64,000 nt of DNA from Sphingorhabdus sp. 109 (GTDB taxonomy: Bacteria; Pseudomonadota; Alphaproteobacteria; Sphingomonadales; Sphingomonadaceae): positions 3,301,898 to 3,365,897 of the forward strand of contig NZ_LR732707.1 of the NCBI RefSeq assembly GCF_902506555.1, given 5' to 3'. Below, one piece after another: positions 1 to 8,829 of this stretch. The notes under the pieces were generated by a model, which was not told where the DNA came from, made no database searches, and was given only the letters and a program-made list of their open reading frames with translations. Position 1 is the first letter of the stretch, and the number at the start of each line of letters is the position of its first letter. The position numbers and the translations under genes are program-made.

Positions 1-895
1 TGCCGGTGACGACCCGGCCCTTGTTGGCACCGGCGAACATCCGGGCGGCGGCGACCAGTTGATCCTTCTCGACCCCGGCGCGCTTCGCGGCGATATCCGG
101 TGTCATATGTTTGACCGCCTCTTCCAGTTCTTCCACGCCGTCGACATGGGCGGCGACGAAATTCTGGTCGTAGAGCTTTTCTTCGAAAATCACGTTGAGT
201 ATGCCGGCGAGCAGGGCAGGGTCTTCGCCCGGTTTCACCGGAAGATAAATGTCCGCCAGTTTGCCCATGTCGCTGACCCGCGGATCGGCGACGATGACTT
301 TCATGCCGCGCGCCTTTGCATCGCGCAGGCCACGTGATGGAGAGGATGTCGGCATGCCGCCGGAATAATGGGAGACGATCGGATTATTGCCGACAAACAT
401 CGCGACATCGGATTCAGTGAAGGCGTTGCCGCCACCCATCCACATGCCATAGCGAGCGGTGGTGAAAACCTTGGCCGGCTGATCGACCGTAACGCTGGTA
501 TACCAGTTGCGCGATCCGATACCCTGCGCAAAAGCATAAGAGGTGCCGAGCACGGCGCTGTTCTGAAAAGCATTGGTGCCGCAGTAGATCGCGATGCTGT
601 GTGGTCCGTGCTCCTCGACCATTTTCTTCATTTGCTCACCGGCGAGCTTCAGCGCTTCGGCGGTCGATATGTCTTTGAAGCTGCCATCGGGCTGGCGGAT
701 CTTGCTGGTGATCATCCGGTCCGGAAGATTGTGCATATCAGGCAACTGGCGACCCTTGATGCAGGTGTAGCCGTGGAACAAATGGTCTTCTTTGTCGCCG
801 CGGACGGATTTGACCTTATTGTCCTCCACCTCGACAATCATTGCGCAACTTGCGTGACAAAAACGACAAAAACTACGCTTGGTCTCGACAGCCAT
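1..895 (-). CDS. Molybdopterin-dependent oxidoreductase, N-terminal part (cut by window edge)
   Basis: Reading the minus strand from an ATG at 895 gives an open frame that runs off the left edge, so about 298 N-terminal residues are visible. Residues C10, C13, C17 and C45 form the C-x2-C-x3-C-x27-C motif that holds a [4Fe-4S] cluster at the N-terminus of formate dehydrogenase/nitrate reductase/DMSO reductase-type enzymes. A downstream stretch resembling the molybdopterin domain follows (FVGNNPIVSHYSGG, VIVADPRVSDMG, KPGEDPALL). There is no Tat signal, so the protein is probably cytoplasmic. A strong ribosome site (AGGAGAG) lies four bases before the ATG. The substrate cannot be told from this fragment. 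Confidence 0.85.
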   Translation of the reverse strand, partial: MAVETKRSFCRFCHASCAMIVEVEDNKVKSVRGDKEDHLFHGYTCIKGRQLPDMHNLPDRMITSKIRQPDGSFKDISTAEALKLAGEQMKKMVEEHGPHSIAIYCGTNAFQNSAVLGTSYAFAQGIGSRNWYTSVTVDQPAKVFTTARYGMWMGGGNAFTESDVAMFVGNNPIVSHYSGGMPTSSPSRGLRDAKARGMKVIVADPRVSDMGKLADIYLPVKPGEDPALLAGILNVIFEEKLYDQNFVAAHVDGVEELEEAVKHMTPDIAAKRAGVEKDQLVAAARMFAGANKGRVVTG

Positions 896-1023
896 GAATC
901 TCTCCTATTTCGGAGAAGTCTAGGCGCGGAAAAAGGCACAAGCGACTGACAAAAATGCTCGGAAAAATGCTTTCCTTTTCGCAGCAGAGTCAGATGGGTT
1001 CAGGCCGGAAACCGGGCTGACCG

Positions 1024-3711
1024 TCAGCCGCTGTTGCGCAATGCGGTGGCGATGGCGTTGAGAGACAGCTGGATGCCCTCCCCGATACGCGGATCATCTT
1101 CGCCGGCGCGCAGCCGTTTCATCAGTTCGATCTGCAGATGGTTGAGCGGTTCGATATAGGGCAGCCGTAACTCGATGCTGTTGAACAGCGCGGGACTTTT
1201 TGCGAGCAGATGCGGCTGATCGGTGATTTCCAGCAATATGTCGCGCGTCTGGTACCAGCTTGACCGGATGCGGCCGAAGAAAGTCTGGCCCATGTCCTGA
1301 TCCTCGACCAGGCCGGCATAGCGGGCGGCAATACCCATGTCGGACTTGGCCAGCACCATCTCCATATTGGAGAGCGATGCCTGAAAAAAGGGCCAGCTCT
1401 GCGCCATATCCTTCAGTTTCGCCTTGTCGTCAAAGGCTTGAAGCGCCTGTCCGACACCATACCAGCCGGGCAGCATCACCCGGGCCTGAGCCCAGCTGAA
1501 CACCCAGGGAATGGCGCGCAGATCTTCGATCTTGTCGCTCTTCGTACGGCTGGCCGGGCGCGAACCGATCTTCAGTTTGGCGATTTCCGTCAGCGGCGTC
1601 ATCTGCCGGAAGAAAGTCCGGAAGCTGTCGTCACCATAGACCAGATCGCGATATTCGGTGAACGCGACTTGCGAGATTTCGTCCATGGCCGCGGCATGAT
1701 CGGCCTGTACCTTATCGTCGGTCCGGTCGGGCTCGAGCGAATTGATCAGCACGGCGGAGGTCATCGCTTCAAGATTGGCTTCCGCGACATCGGTCGTACC
1801 ATATTTGGCGGCGATCACTTCGCCCTGCTCGGTGATCCGAATACGGCCGGCGACAGTGCCCTTGGGCTGGGCCTTGATCGCGCCGAAGGCGGATCCGCCA
1901 CCACGGCCCACGGCACCGCCGCGCCCATGGAATAGCTGCATTTTTATGCCCGCATCGGCGAAAATCGGGGTTAAAGCATCGCTCGCCTTGAACAGGCTCC
2001 AGGTCGAGGTCAGATACCCACCATCCTTGTTGCTGTCCGAATAGCCGATCATCACTTCCTGATGACCGCGGCCCTTTGCCAGAGCGTGCATTTCGGGAAG
2101 CGCGAAGAAATCGCTCATCACCTGCGGTGCATTTTCCAGATCGGCGACGGTTTCGAATAGCGGCACCGCCATGACCGGGCAGGACGGTGAATCACTGTCT
2201 TCGGTGGGTGCGTGATAGAGGCCGGTTTCCATCAACAGGACATAGACTTCCAATATATCGGAAACGCTCTCGCCGTTGCTGATATTATAATTGGTGATCA
2301 CCTCGGGGCCATATTTCCGGTGCGCTTCGGCAGCCGCGCGGATGATTGATAATTCCTTCCGGGTCTCGTCGCTGTAGGTTATCCACGGGCTCGCAAGGGG
2401 ACGGTTATTGGCCAGTTCAGCGCGCAGCCGCTTGACCCGCGCCGCTTCGTCCAGCGCCAGATAGTCATCTTCGACACCCGCCTGTTTCAGCAATTCGGCG
2501 ACCACGCGTTCGTGAACCTTGCTGTTCTGGCGCATATCGAGGGTGGCGAGGTGGAAGCCGAACAGCTCGACCGTCCGGATCAGGCGGCCCAACGCTCCGG
2601 ATGTCGCGAAGACGCCCTTGCCGGCCGATTTCAGGCCTTGCGCCAGAATGACCAGTTCCTCGCGCAATTGCTGCGGATTGTCATAGGCCTCGGCGGTAAT
2701 TGTCGACGCGCGCCCCGGAACATGTCCGCACAACTTGAGGTGGGTCGCTGACAATTTGGCATAGATACCGGACAAGGCGCGGCGATAGGGCTCGTCCTTG
2801 CGGCTGAGCGAGTCATCACCACTGGCCTCGGCCAGTTCCAGCACCGCTTCGGGCACTTCGGCCAGTTCGGTGGAGATCGACAGTTCTGCACCCAATGTGT
2901 GCACGCACATCAGATAATAGCCGATGACGGTTTCGGCAGCCCGCGACAAGGCTTCCTCCATCGCGCCTGCGTCGACAAAGGGATTGCCGTCCCGGTCGCC
3001 GCCGATCCAGCTGTTGAGCTTCAGGAAACTTGGCAGCCGCGCGCCCAATGTCCGCTCCCATTTGGCATAGAGCCGGGGAAGGACGGGCAGGAACACGTCT
3101 TTCATATAGCTTTGCGAAATCTGCACTTCATCGGTGACAAACAGCCGCTCGCGGCGCAGCGGACGGGTTTGCCAGAGCAGGGCGATCTGGCGCAGGATCG
3201 CCGCGTCGAGCATATCGCCTTGCGGGGTTTCTTCCTCTCCCTCGTCCTTCATCAGCAGCAGTTCGGCAATACGGGATTTATGGTCGATGATGCTCTTGCG
3301 CCGCACCTCGGTCGGGTGGGCGGTGAGCACCGGCGCGATTAATGCGTCCTGGAGCAGTTGCAGGATCGCGTCCCGATCTACCCCCTCGCTGGCGAGCAGT
3401 TCGATCGCCTCGACCACCGTGGCGCCTTTCTCCGCTGCGACGCCCTGCCGGTCCTCGGCCAGATTGGCGAGCAGGGAAAACAGCATGAAACCACGGACAA
3501 AGGCGAGCGTCTCGTCGAGTGACAGCGCATCAAGACCGGGATCAATCGCATCCGCATCGGCGAGACCGCGATGGCGATCGACGCTGGTCGAACGAATATA
3601 TTCGGTGCGCCGGTAAAGGTCTTCCCCGCCATAGGAACGAATGACGTCGCCCAGCAATTTGCCGAGATATTTGATGTCTGGATTTTGGCGGACGGTCAGG
3701 GATTCTGTCAT
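1024..3711 (-). CDS. ppc: Phosphoenolpyruvate carboxylase
   Basis: This cytoplasmic enzyme adds bicarbonate to phosphoenolpyruvate to make oxaloacetate, an anaplerotic step feeding the TCA cycle. The product is about 895 residues, the normal length for the bacterial family. Signature motifs are present: TAHPTE with the catalytic histidine, GGDRDGNPFV, GYSDSNKDGGYLTS, FHGRGGAVGRGGG and the late RIRITEQGE. The C-terminus ends in NSG, close to the usual NTG. I chose the ATG at 3711 (MTESLTV); a GTG five codons upstream at 3726 is in frame, and neither has a clear Shine-Dalgarno site. It stands alone, divergent from the following gene. Confidence 0.96.
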   Translation of the reverse strand: MTESLTVRQNPDIKYLGKLLGDVIRSYGGEDLYRRTEYIRSTSVDRHRGLADADAIDPGLDALSLDETLAFVRGFMLFSLLANLAEDRQGVAAEKGATVVEAIELLASEGVDRDAILQLLQDALIAPVLTAHPTEVRRKSIIDHKSRIAELLLMKDEGEEETPQGDMLDAAILRQIALLWQTRPLRRERLFVTDEVQISQSYMKDVFLPVLPRLYAKWERTLGARLPSFLKLNSWIGGDRDGNPFVDAGAMEEALSRAAETVIGYYLMCVHTLGAELSISTELAEVPEAVLELAEASGDDSLSRKDEPYRRALSGIYAKLSATHLKLCGHVPGRASTITAEAYDNPQQLREELVILAQGLKSAGKGVFATSGALGRLIRTVELFGFHLATLDMRQNSKVHERVVAELLKQAGVEDDYLALDEAARVKRLRAELANNRPLASPWITYSDETRKELSIIRAAAEAHRKYGPEVITNYNISNGESVSDILEVYVLLMETGLYHAPTEDSDSPSCPVMAVPLFETVADLENAPQVMSDFFALPEMHALAKGRGHQEVMIGYSDSNKDGGYLTSTWSLFKASDALTPIFADAGIKMQLFHGRGGAVGRGGGSAFGAIKAQPKGTVAGRIRITEQGEVIAAKYGTTDVAEANLEAMTSAVLINSLEPDRTDDKVQADHAAAMDEISQVAFTEYRDLVYGDDSFRTFFRQMTPLTEIAKLKIGSRPASRTKSDKIEDLRAIPWVFSWAQARVMLPGWYGVGQALQAFDDKAKLKDMAQSWPFFQASLSNMEMVLAKSDMGIAARYAGLVEDQDMGQTFFGRIRSSWYQTRDILLEITDQPHLLAKSPALFNSIELRLPYIEPLNHLQIELMKRLRAGEDDPRIGEGIQLSLNAIATALRNSG

Positions 3712-3820
3712 ATTGATATGCTGCACTGCACCGCCAGCAGGGTCAAGAAATACTGCGTGGTTGCGAGATTAAATTCTGGTGTTATATTGGGGTAATACAC
3801 ATCGGGAAAATGAGGGCGAG

Positions 3821-4537
3821 ATGTCAGTCAAATCGCAAAGGGGGCCTGTGGCCGAAATGCCGGTGAGGCGATTTGATCCGGTGGCACTGGTCGACCTGGT
3901 CATAATTCTGGCGGTTCTGGTCGGGGTCAAACAGTCTGTTCTGTCCTTCAGCTATCTCTATGCCGGTCCTGCATCCACATTTTCGGCGATGCTGGTCGCG
4001 ACCCTTTTGCTGCGGCGCCGAGGCTTGGGCTGGAAGGATCTGGGACTGCGCTGGCCCGAAAACTGGTGGAAAACTGTTGGACTGACGCTATTTTCAATGG
4101 CCCTGTTCATCGCGGCTACACAGCTGATGCAGCTTTTCGCCGACGCATTTTTCGAAGATGTCGGCACCAGTGGCCGGTTTGACCATATCGAGGGCAATCT
4201 GGCGGCTTATATCGGGATCATGCTGCTGGTCTGGACCCACGGATCCTTTTTCGAGGAGCTGTTGTTTCGCGCCTTTGTCATCGACCGGACCAGCAAAGCC
4301 TTCGGCGGAAGCGGGAAGGCAGAGATCGGAGCGGCCCTGTTTTCCTCGATTTTCTTCGGCTACCGGCACTATTATTATCAGGGTATGCATGGTGCCCTGA
4401 TCACCGGAGCCGGGGGGTTTGCCTTTGCAATGCTTTATCTCTGGTTCGGCCGCAAGAATATCATGCCGCTGATTTTTGCGCACGGCATATTCAACAGTCT
4501 GGGACAGACGTTTCGTTTTCTCGGAATCCGCGACTGA
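3821..4537 (+). CDS. CPBP-family intramembrane glutamic protease
   Basis: A protein of about 238 residues with several hydrophobic helices. It carries the three conserved motifs of the CPBP (CAAX protease and bacteriocin-processing, ABI/Rce1-like) family: FEELLFR supplying the paired glutamates and arginine, a histidine in FGYRHYYYQG, and HGIFNS near the C-terminus. Family members sit in the inner membrane and are thought to cleave substrates within the membrane; the substrate here is unknown. The ATG at 3821 is chosen because GAGGGCGAG precedes it; a longer frame reaches back to 3779 without such a site. It lies alone between divergent ppc and a response regulator. Confidence 0.85.
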   Translation: MSVKSQRGPVAEMPVRRFDPVALVDLVIILAVLVGVKQSVLSFSYLYAGPASTFSAMLVATLLLRRRGLGWKDLGLRWPENWWKTVGLTLFSMALFIAATQLMQLFADAFFEDVGTSGRFDHIEGNLAAYIGIMLLVWTHGSFFEELLFRAFVIDRTSKAFGGSGKAEIGAALFSSIFFGYRHYYYQGMHGALITGAGGFAFAMLYLWFGRKNIMPLIFAHGIFNSLGQTFRFLGIRD

Positions 4538-4654
4538 GCAAATTTGCCTGACCTCCACAGGGCGCTGGAGGATATGGTACGGCTGCCGCCCGCGGGAGGC
4601 CGGGCAATTCATTAACGAGTTCCTGCTAACGCGCCTGATCAAGGAGATTTTTCC

Positions 4655-5065
4655 ATGGCAAGAATTATTTATGCCGAAGACGATGAAATGGTTGCCGAGA
4701 TCGTCCGTGATACGCTGATAGATGCAGGGCATGCCATTGGCGTGATCGGTGACGGCCTGACGGCACTGAAAGTAGCCAAGGCGAAAAACCCCGATCTGAT
4801 CATATTGGATTGCAGCATGCCGGGAATGGGCGGGGTTGAAGTGGTTCGCCGCATTCGCAACCATCATGAACTATTCGCGACGCCGGTATTGATGTTGACC
4901 GGAAGGTCGTCTGCGGCCGATGAACGGATCGCGCGGGAAGCCGGCGCCACAGATTATCTGAAAAAGCCCTTTGACCCCGACGAGCTTGTGGTGACTGTCG
5001 AAACGATGCTGGACAATGTCGAGAAACGCAAAGCCACGCAAAAACTGCCGATGCGCTACGTCTGA
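4655..5065 (+). CDS. Single-domain (receiver-only) response regulator
   Basis: A 136-residue protein made only of a CheY-like receiver domain. The acidic pocket is E8-D9-D10, the phosphoacceptor is D52 (ILDCSMPG), followed by the conserved threonine in LMLTG and the lysine in YLKKPFD. It has no output domain, so it presumably acts by binding a partner such as a kinase, phosphotransfer protein or motor component. A strong AAGGAG ribosome site is present. No histidine kinase is nearby, so the partner cannot be assigned from context. Confidence 0.9.
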   Translation: MARIIYAEDDEMVAEIVRDTLIDAGHAIGVIGDGLTALKVAKAKNPDLIILDCSMPGMGGVEVVRRIRNHHELFATPVLMLTGRSSAADERIAREAGATDYLKKPFDPDELVVTVETMLDNVEKRKATQKLPMRYV

Positions 5066-5091
5066 TTCCCGATCACCGGATTTGGAATGAC

Positions 5092-5658
5092 TTAGCTTTC
5101 CAGCTCGATATCCCAATATAGCCAGTCATGCCAGGTGTCGTGGAGAAAATTTGGCGGGAAGGCCCGGCCATGTTCCTGCAAATGCCAGCTGGTCGGCTTG
5201 ATCGGTTGATTGGCGAGCTGCATATGCGCTTCCTTGGGTGTCCGGCCGCCTTTCTTGAGATTGCAGGGCAGGCAGGCGGTGGTCACATTTTCCCAAGTCG
5301 TGCGGCCTTTCTGGCGGCGCGGGATGACATGGTCAAAGGTCAGATTGTCGGGTGATCCGCAATATTGGCATTCGAACTTGTCGCGCAGGAACAGGTTGAA
5401 ACGCGTGAAGGCTGGATATTCGGACGGCTTGATATATTTCTTCAGGGCAATCACCGACGGGATTTTCATGTCGAGATTGGGGCTGTGTACTTCGCGCTCA
5501 TAGCTGGAAACGATGTCGACGCGGTCGAGAAACACCGCCTTGATTGCTGTTTGCCAGGACCACAGGCTGAGCGGATAATAGGACAGCGGCGTATAGTCTG
5601 CATTAAGGACAAGCGAGGGGCAGCTTTCCGGATGCCTCAGCAGGTCGGGGTGGTACAT
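5092..5658 (-). CDS. HNH endonuclease family protein
   Basis: A 188-residue protein with a C-terminal HNH module: CQYCG, then TFDHVIPRRQKG with the DH of the catalytic motif, WENVTTAC and CLPCN. The two C-x2-C pairs should bind a structural zinc. The N-terminal half (ending in an AFTRFNLFLRDKF segment) is typical of a widespread, stand-alone HNH group of Alphaproteobacteria often located away from phages or restriction systems. No methylase or mobile element is nearby, so a housekeeping or DNA-repair role is more likely than restriction, but the function is unknown. It converges with the response regulator. Confidence 0.85.
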   Translation of the reverse strand: MYHPDLLRHPESCPSLVLNADYTPLSYYPLSLWSWQTAIKAVFLDRVDIVSSYEREVHSPNLDMKIPSVIALKKYIKPSEYPAFTRFNLFLRDKFECQYCGSPDNLTFDHVIPRRQKGRTTWENVTTACLPCNLKKGGRTPKEAHMQLANQPIKPTSWHLQEHGRAFPPNFLHDTWHDWLYWDIELES

Positions 5659-5745
5659 GCGTGTCTGTCTCCCTTGTCCTTTACTGTCTGCTCTTTATGC
5701 CTAAGAACGTGACATGACTATTACACAGAGAACATTATCCGGCTC

Positions 5746-6636
5746 ATGACGTCAAGTGGGCAATTGAATCGACATATTGTGGTGCGTTTTGCCCCCAGTC
5801 CCAACGGGTTGTTGCATTTGGGTCACGCCTATGCAGCGATGGTGGCGCATGATTTCGCCCGAAAGCGCGCGGGCCGGTTCCTGCTGCGGATCGAGGATAT
5901 CGACAGCGGCCGCAGCCGTTCGGAATTTGTCGAGGCGATAGAGAATGACCTGCGCTGGCTAGGCCTGGACTGGGACGGGGATGTGATTTTCCAGTCCGAA
6001 CGGCTTGCCAGCTATGCGGCCGCAGCCGACCGGCTGAAGGCGATGGGATTGTTATATCCCTGCTTCTGCACCCGGTCGGATATGCGGCAATTATGGGAAC
6101 AAGGGGGGCGGCCTGAAGGGCCTGATGGTCCGGTTTATGCGGGAACATGCCGTCATCTGGACCCGCAAGTGGCAAGCAAGCGAGCGGCTCAGGAGCCGCA
6201 TAGCTGGCGACTTGACGTCGCAAAGGCCGCGGCGATCACCGGCCCGTTGCGCTGGATCGACGAGCGGCAAGGCGAGCGCTTGACCCAACCCGAGCGACTT
6301 GGCGACGTTATTCTGCTGCCCAAGGATATGCCGGTTGCCTACCATCTCGCTGTAACGCTCGATGATGCCCGGGACGGGATCAGCCATGTCGTGCGCGGCG
6401 AAGACCTGTTCGCCGCTACCGACATCCACCGCCTGCTGCAGGCATTGCTGGCCTTGCCCACCCCTATCTATTTTCACCATCGGCTGCTGCTCGATGACAA
6501 GGGGGAAAAGCTGTCGAAAAGCCGCGGTTCTGCCTCTTTGTCCGTATTGCGGGCCGCTGGTGAAGACGGCTATCGACTGGTACAGAATCTCAGGGCGGGA
6601 ATCTTCCCTGTTGGAATATCCCTCTCGCAGGCTTAA
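5746..6636 (+). CDS. gluQ: Glutamyl-Q tRNA(Asp) synthetase
   Basis: A 296-residue homologue of the catalytic half of glutamyl-tRNA synthetase without an anticodon-binding domain. The HIGH-type motif is HLGHAYA and the KMSKS-type motif is KLSKS, and the opening RFAPSPNGLLHLGH is diagnostic. A cysteine-bearing segment (CFCTRSD) is typical of the zinc-binding region in this family. The enzyme glutamylates the queuosine base at position 34 of tRNA(Asp). QueF, a queuosine precursor enzyme, is also encoded in this window near 22.6 kb. The ATG at 5746 has no strong ribosome site. Confidence 0.93.
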   Translation: MTSSGQLNRHIVVRFAPSPNGLLHLGHAYAAMVAHDFARKRAGRFLLRIEDIDSGRSRSEFVEAIENDLRWLGLDWDGDVIFQSERLASYAAAADRLKAMGLLYPCFCTRSDMRQLWEQGGRPEGPDGPVYAGTCRHLDPQVASKRAAQEPHSWRLDVAKAAAITGPLRWIDERQGERLTQPERLGDVILLPKDMPVAYHLAVTLDDARDGISHVVRGEDLFAATDIHRLLQALLALPTPIYFHHRLLLDDKGEKLSKSRGSASLSVLRAAGEDGYRLVQNLRAGIFPVGISLSQA

Positions 6637-6645
6637 GGTGAAATT

Positions 6646-6876
6646 ATGAGCTATATTTTGATATTGATGATCATCGCAGCGGCTGGCGCTGTTGTTTATG
6701 CACTTGTGCGCGGGCTGATCGCCTTCGCCAATATGGAGCCAGGCGATGTAGATGCCGAAGGCATTACCGCTTCGCACAAGAAGCAGAATGAAATGATGTT
6801 TGCGCGCGTCAAATATCAGGCGATCGCGATCATTCTGGTGGTGATATTGCTGGCAGTGGCGGGTGGCCAGAGCTAG
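6646..6876 (+). CDS. Small twin-transmembrane (HIG1-like) protein
   Basis: A 76-residue protein with two hydrophobic segments, roughly residues 3-28 and 58-74, joined by a short polar loop containing NEMMFARVKYQ. This resembles the small twin-transmembrane or HIG1-domain proteins that in alphaproteobacteria often precede the cobalamin adenosyltransferase gene, as here. HIG1 proteins are associated with respiratory complexes, but the role of the bacterial small forms is not settled. AAGGTGA precedes the ATG. It lies 9 bases after gluQ and 12 bases before the next gene, so the three are probably co-transcribed. Confidence 0.75.
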   Translation: MSYILILMIIAAAGAVVYALVRGLIAFANMEPGDVDAEGITASHKKQNEMMFARVKYQAIAIILVVILLAVAGGQS

Positions 6877-6888
6877 GCCGCTTCCCCG

Positions 6889-7467
6889 ATGGTAAAGCTA
6901 AACAAAATCTATACGCGCACCGGTGATGACGGGACGACCGGTCTGGTCGACGGATCGCGCATTGCCAAAAATGATCAGCGAATGGCGGCGATTGGCGATG
7001 TGGACGAATTGAACAGTGTGCTCGGTGTGGCGATTTGCGAAATCGCCGATGACACGCTGGTCCAGACCTTGCGCGTTATCCAGAACGACCTGTTCGATCT
7101 GGGTGCGGACCTGGCAACGCCGGCCGCTGAAGGCGATGATTTTACGCCGTCGGAAATGGTTCTGAGAGTGGTCCCTTCACAAGTGGAGCGGCTGGAAAAA
7201 GCCATTGATGCCGCCACGGCCGAGTTAGACCCGCTGACCAGCTTCATCTTGCCCGGCGGAACGAAAGCCGCCGCAGCCATCCATCTGGTGCGCGCCGTGG
7301 CCCGGCGGACCGAGCGGACCTGTGTTGCCGCGGGCAGGGCGACGTCGATCAACCCGCAGGCGCTGGCCTATATCAATCGTCTTTCGGACTATATGTTCGT
7401 AGTCGGACGCGCGCTGAACCGGGGTGGCAAGGACGACATTCTATGGGTTCCGGGGGCCTCGCGTTAG
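6889..7467 (+). CDS. Cob(I)alamin adenosyltransferase, PduO type
   Basis: A 192-residue cytoplasmic enzyme that transfers the adenosyl group of ATP to cob(I)alamin, giving coenzyme B12. Family motifs are clear: YTRTGDDGTTGL at the N-terminus (ATP binding), GDVDELNS, FILPGG and ARRTER. It is of the PduO/MMAB type, not the CobA/BtuR type. No cobalamin synthesis genes are adjacent, so it may serve corrinoid salvage for B12-dependent enzymes encoded elsewhere. It follows the small membrane protein by 12 bases. Confidence 0.93.
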   Translation: MVKLNKIYTRTGDDGTTGLVDGSRIAKNDQRMAAIGDVDELNSVLGVAICEIADDTLVQTLRVIQNDLFDLGADLATPAAEGDDFTPSEMVLRVVPSQVERLEKAIDAATAELDPLTSFILPGGTKAAAAIHLVRAVARRTERTCVAAGRATSINPQALAYINRLSDYMFVVGRALNRGGKDDILWVPGASR

Positions 7468-7525
7468 GACGCTAAAGTGCCCTGCAACGCAGATATATGC
7501 AACCAGTCGGAGTGTATATGCGTAG

Positions 7526-7553
7526 TTGACCTAATCATTGTTCGCGCTATGTT
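7526..7553 (+). promoter_or_regulatory. Possible sigma-70-type promoter before egtB
   Basis: TTGACC at 7526-7531 and TATGTT at 7548-7553 are separated by 16 bases, about 34 bases upstream of the egtB start. This is a pattern match by eye only. Confidence 0.35.
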
Positions 7554-7586
7554 CCGAAGACAATAAGAGCCGCTACCGGAGTAGGA

Positions 7587-8813
7587 TTGATCGCCAGCCA
7601 ACCACATCGCCCGATTTCGCACGCGGCCGACGCACATAGTGATTCCCGGGCAGGTGAGCTGCTGGCCCGCTACCGCGATGTGAGACATTATTCGGTTGGT
7701 TTGGCCGATGGGCTGAGCGATGCCGATGCGACCGCACAATCGATGGACGACGCCTCTCCGGCAAAATGGCACCTGGCCCATGTCAGCTGGTTTTTTGAAA
7801 CTTTCCTGCTGCGTGATCACGTCGCCGGCTATCACCTGTTCGACGATGCTTATTCCTATCTGTTCAACAGCTATTATGAAGCCGAAGGTGCCCGTCACGC
7901 ACGATCGGAACGGGGCTTGCTAACCCGCCCTTCGCTCGCGGAGGTCATGGCCTATCGTCGTCATGTCGACACGGCAATGGAGGGGGCGATGGACGGCTTC
8001 TCCGCAGAATTGCTCGATCTGGTCGAGCTTGGCCTGAACCACGAACAGCAGCATCAGGAATTGTTGCTGACCGATATCCTCCATCTCTTTTCCCGCAATC
8101 CGCTAAAGCCCGCCTATTCCTGCGCGGATCCCGTTGAGGCCGCAGAGCCCGGACCTCTGGAATGGATCGAAGGCAGAACGGGTGTACAGCCAATCGGTCA
8201 TGACGGACCCGGTTTTGCCTTTGATTGCGAAGGACCGAGACACGAGACATTGCTTCATCCTCACGCGATTGCCAGCCGCCCGGTGACCAATGGTGAATGG
8301 CTCGCGTTTATCGAGGATGGCGGCTATCGGGAGGCCAGCCACTGGTTGTCGGACGGCTGGGCCTGGGTACAGCAGCACGGCATTGAAGCCCCGCTGTACT
8401 GGAGCCGGGAACCGGACAAGACATGGTCCGCGTTCGGACTGGGCGGCCACCATGGGCTCGACCTGTCCGCCACGGTACAACATATCAGCCATTATGAAGC
8501 GGATGCCTATGCCACCTGGGCCGGCGCCCGCTTGCCCACTGAAGCCGAATGGGAAGTGGCGGCCAATCATGGCCTTCCGCACAATGGCGCGGTGTGGGAA
8601 TGGACCGGCAGCGCCTATCTGCCCTATCCGGGGTTCCGGCCGGCCGACGGGGCGGTCGGTGAATATAATGGCAAGTTCATGTCGGGCCAGGCTGTCCTGA
8701 AGGGTGGCAGTATCGCGACTCCGCCTGGCCATGTCCGGCCCAGCTACCGGAATTTCTTCTATCCCCACCAGCGCTGGCAATTCTGCGGATTGCGGCTAGC
8801 CAAAGACCTTTGA
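7587..8813 (+). CDS. egtB: Ergothioneine biosynthesis sulfoxide synthase EgtB
   Basis: This 408-residue non-haem iron enzyme joins a sulfur donor (gamma-glutamylcysteine or cysteine) to hercynine. The N-terminal DinB-like domain carries the iron-ligand histidines in WHLAHVSWFFE and NHEQQHQELLLTD. The C-terminal half is a formylglycine-generating-enzyme-like domain ending in RPSYRNFFYPHQRWQFCGLRLA. The start is a TTG at 7587 with GGAG five bases upstream. It sits 16 bases before egtD, which makes its substrate. No egtA, egtC or egtE lies alongside, so the donor and the C-S lyase step are unresolved. Confidence 0.93.
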   Translation: MIASQPHRPISHAADAHSDSRAGELLARYRDVRHYSVGLADGLSDADATAQSMDDASPAKWHLAHVSWFFETFLLRDHVAGYHLFDDAYSYLFNSYYEAEGARHARSERGLLTRPSLAEVMAYRRHVDTAMEGAMDGFSAELLDLVELGLNHEQQHQELLLTDILHLFSRNPLKPAYSCADPVEAAEPGPLEWIEGRTGVQPIGHDGPGFAFDCEGPRHETLLHPHAIASRPVTNGEWLAFIEDGGYREASHWLSDGWAWVQQHGIEAPLYWSREPDKTWSAFGLGGHHGLDLSATVQHISHYEADAYATWAGARLPTEAEWEVAANHGLPHNGAVWEWTGSAYLPYPGFRPADGAVGEYNGKFMSGQAVLKGGSIATPPGHVRPSYRNFFYPHQRWQFCGLRLAKDL

Positions 8814-8829
8814 CGTTAAGGACGCCCTC

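Noticed and set aside
59..949. Two plus-strand frames (59-337 and 368-949)
   Set aside because: They lie antisense to the molybdopterin oxidoreductase, whose cysteine motif and ribosome site are clear.
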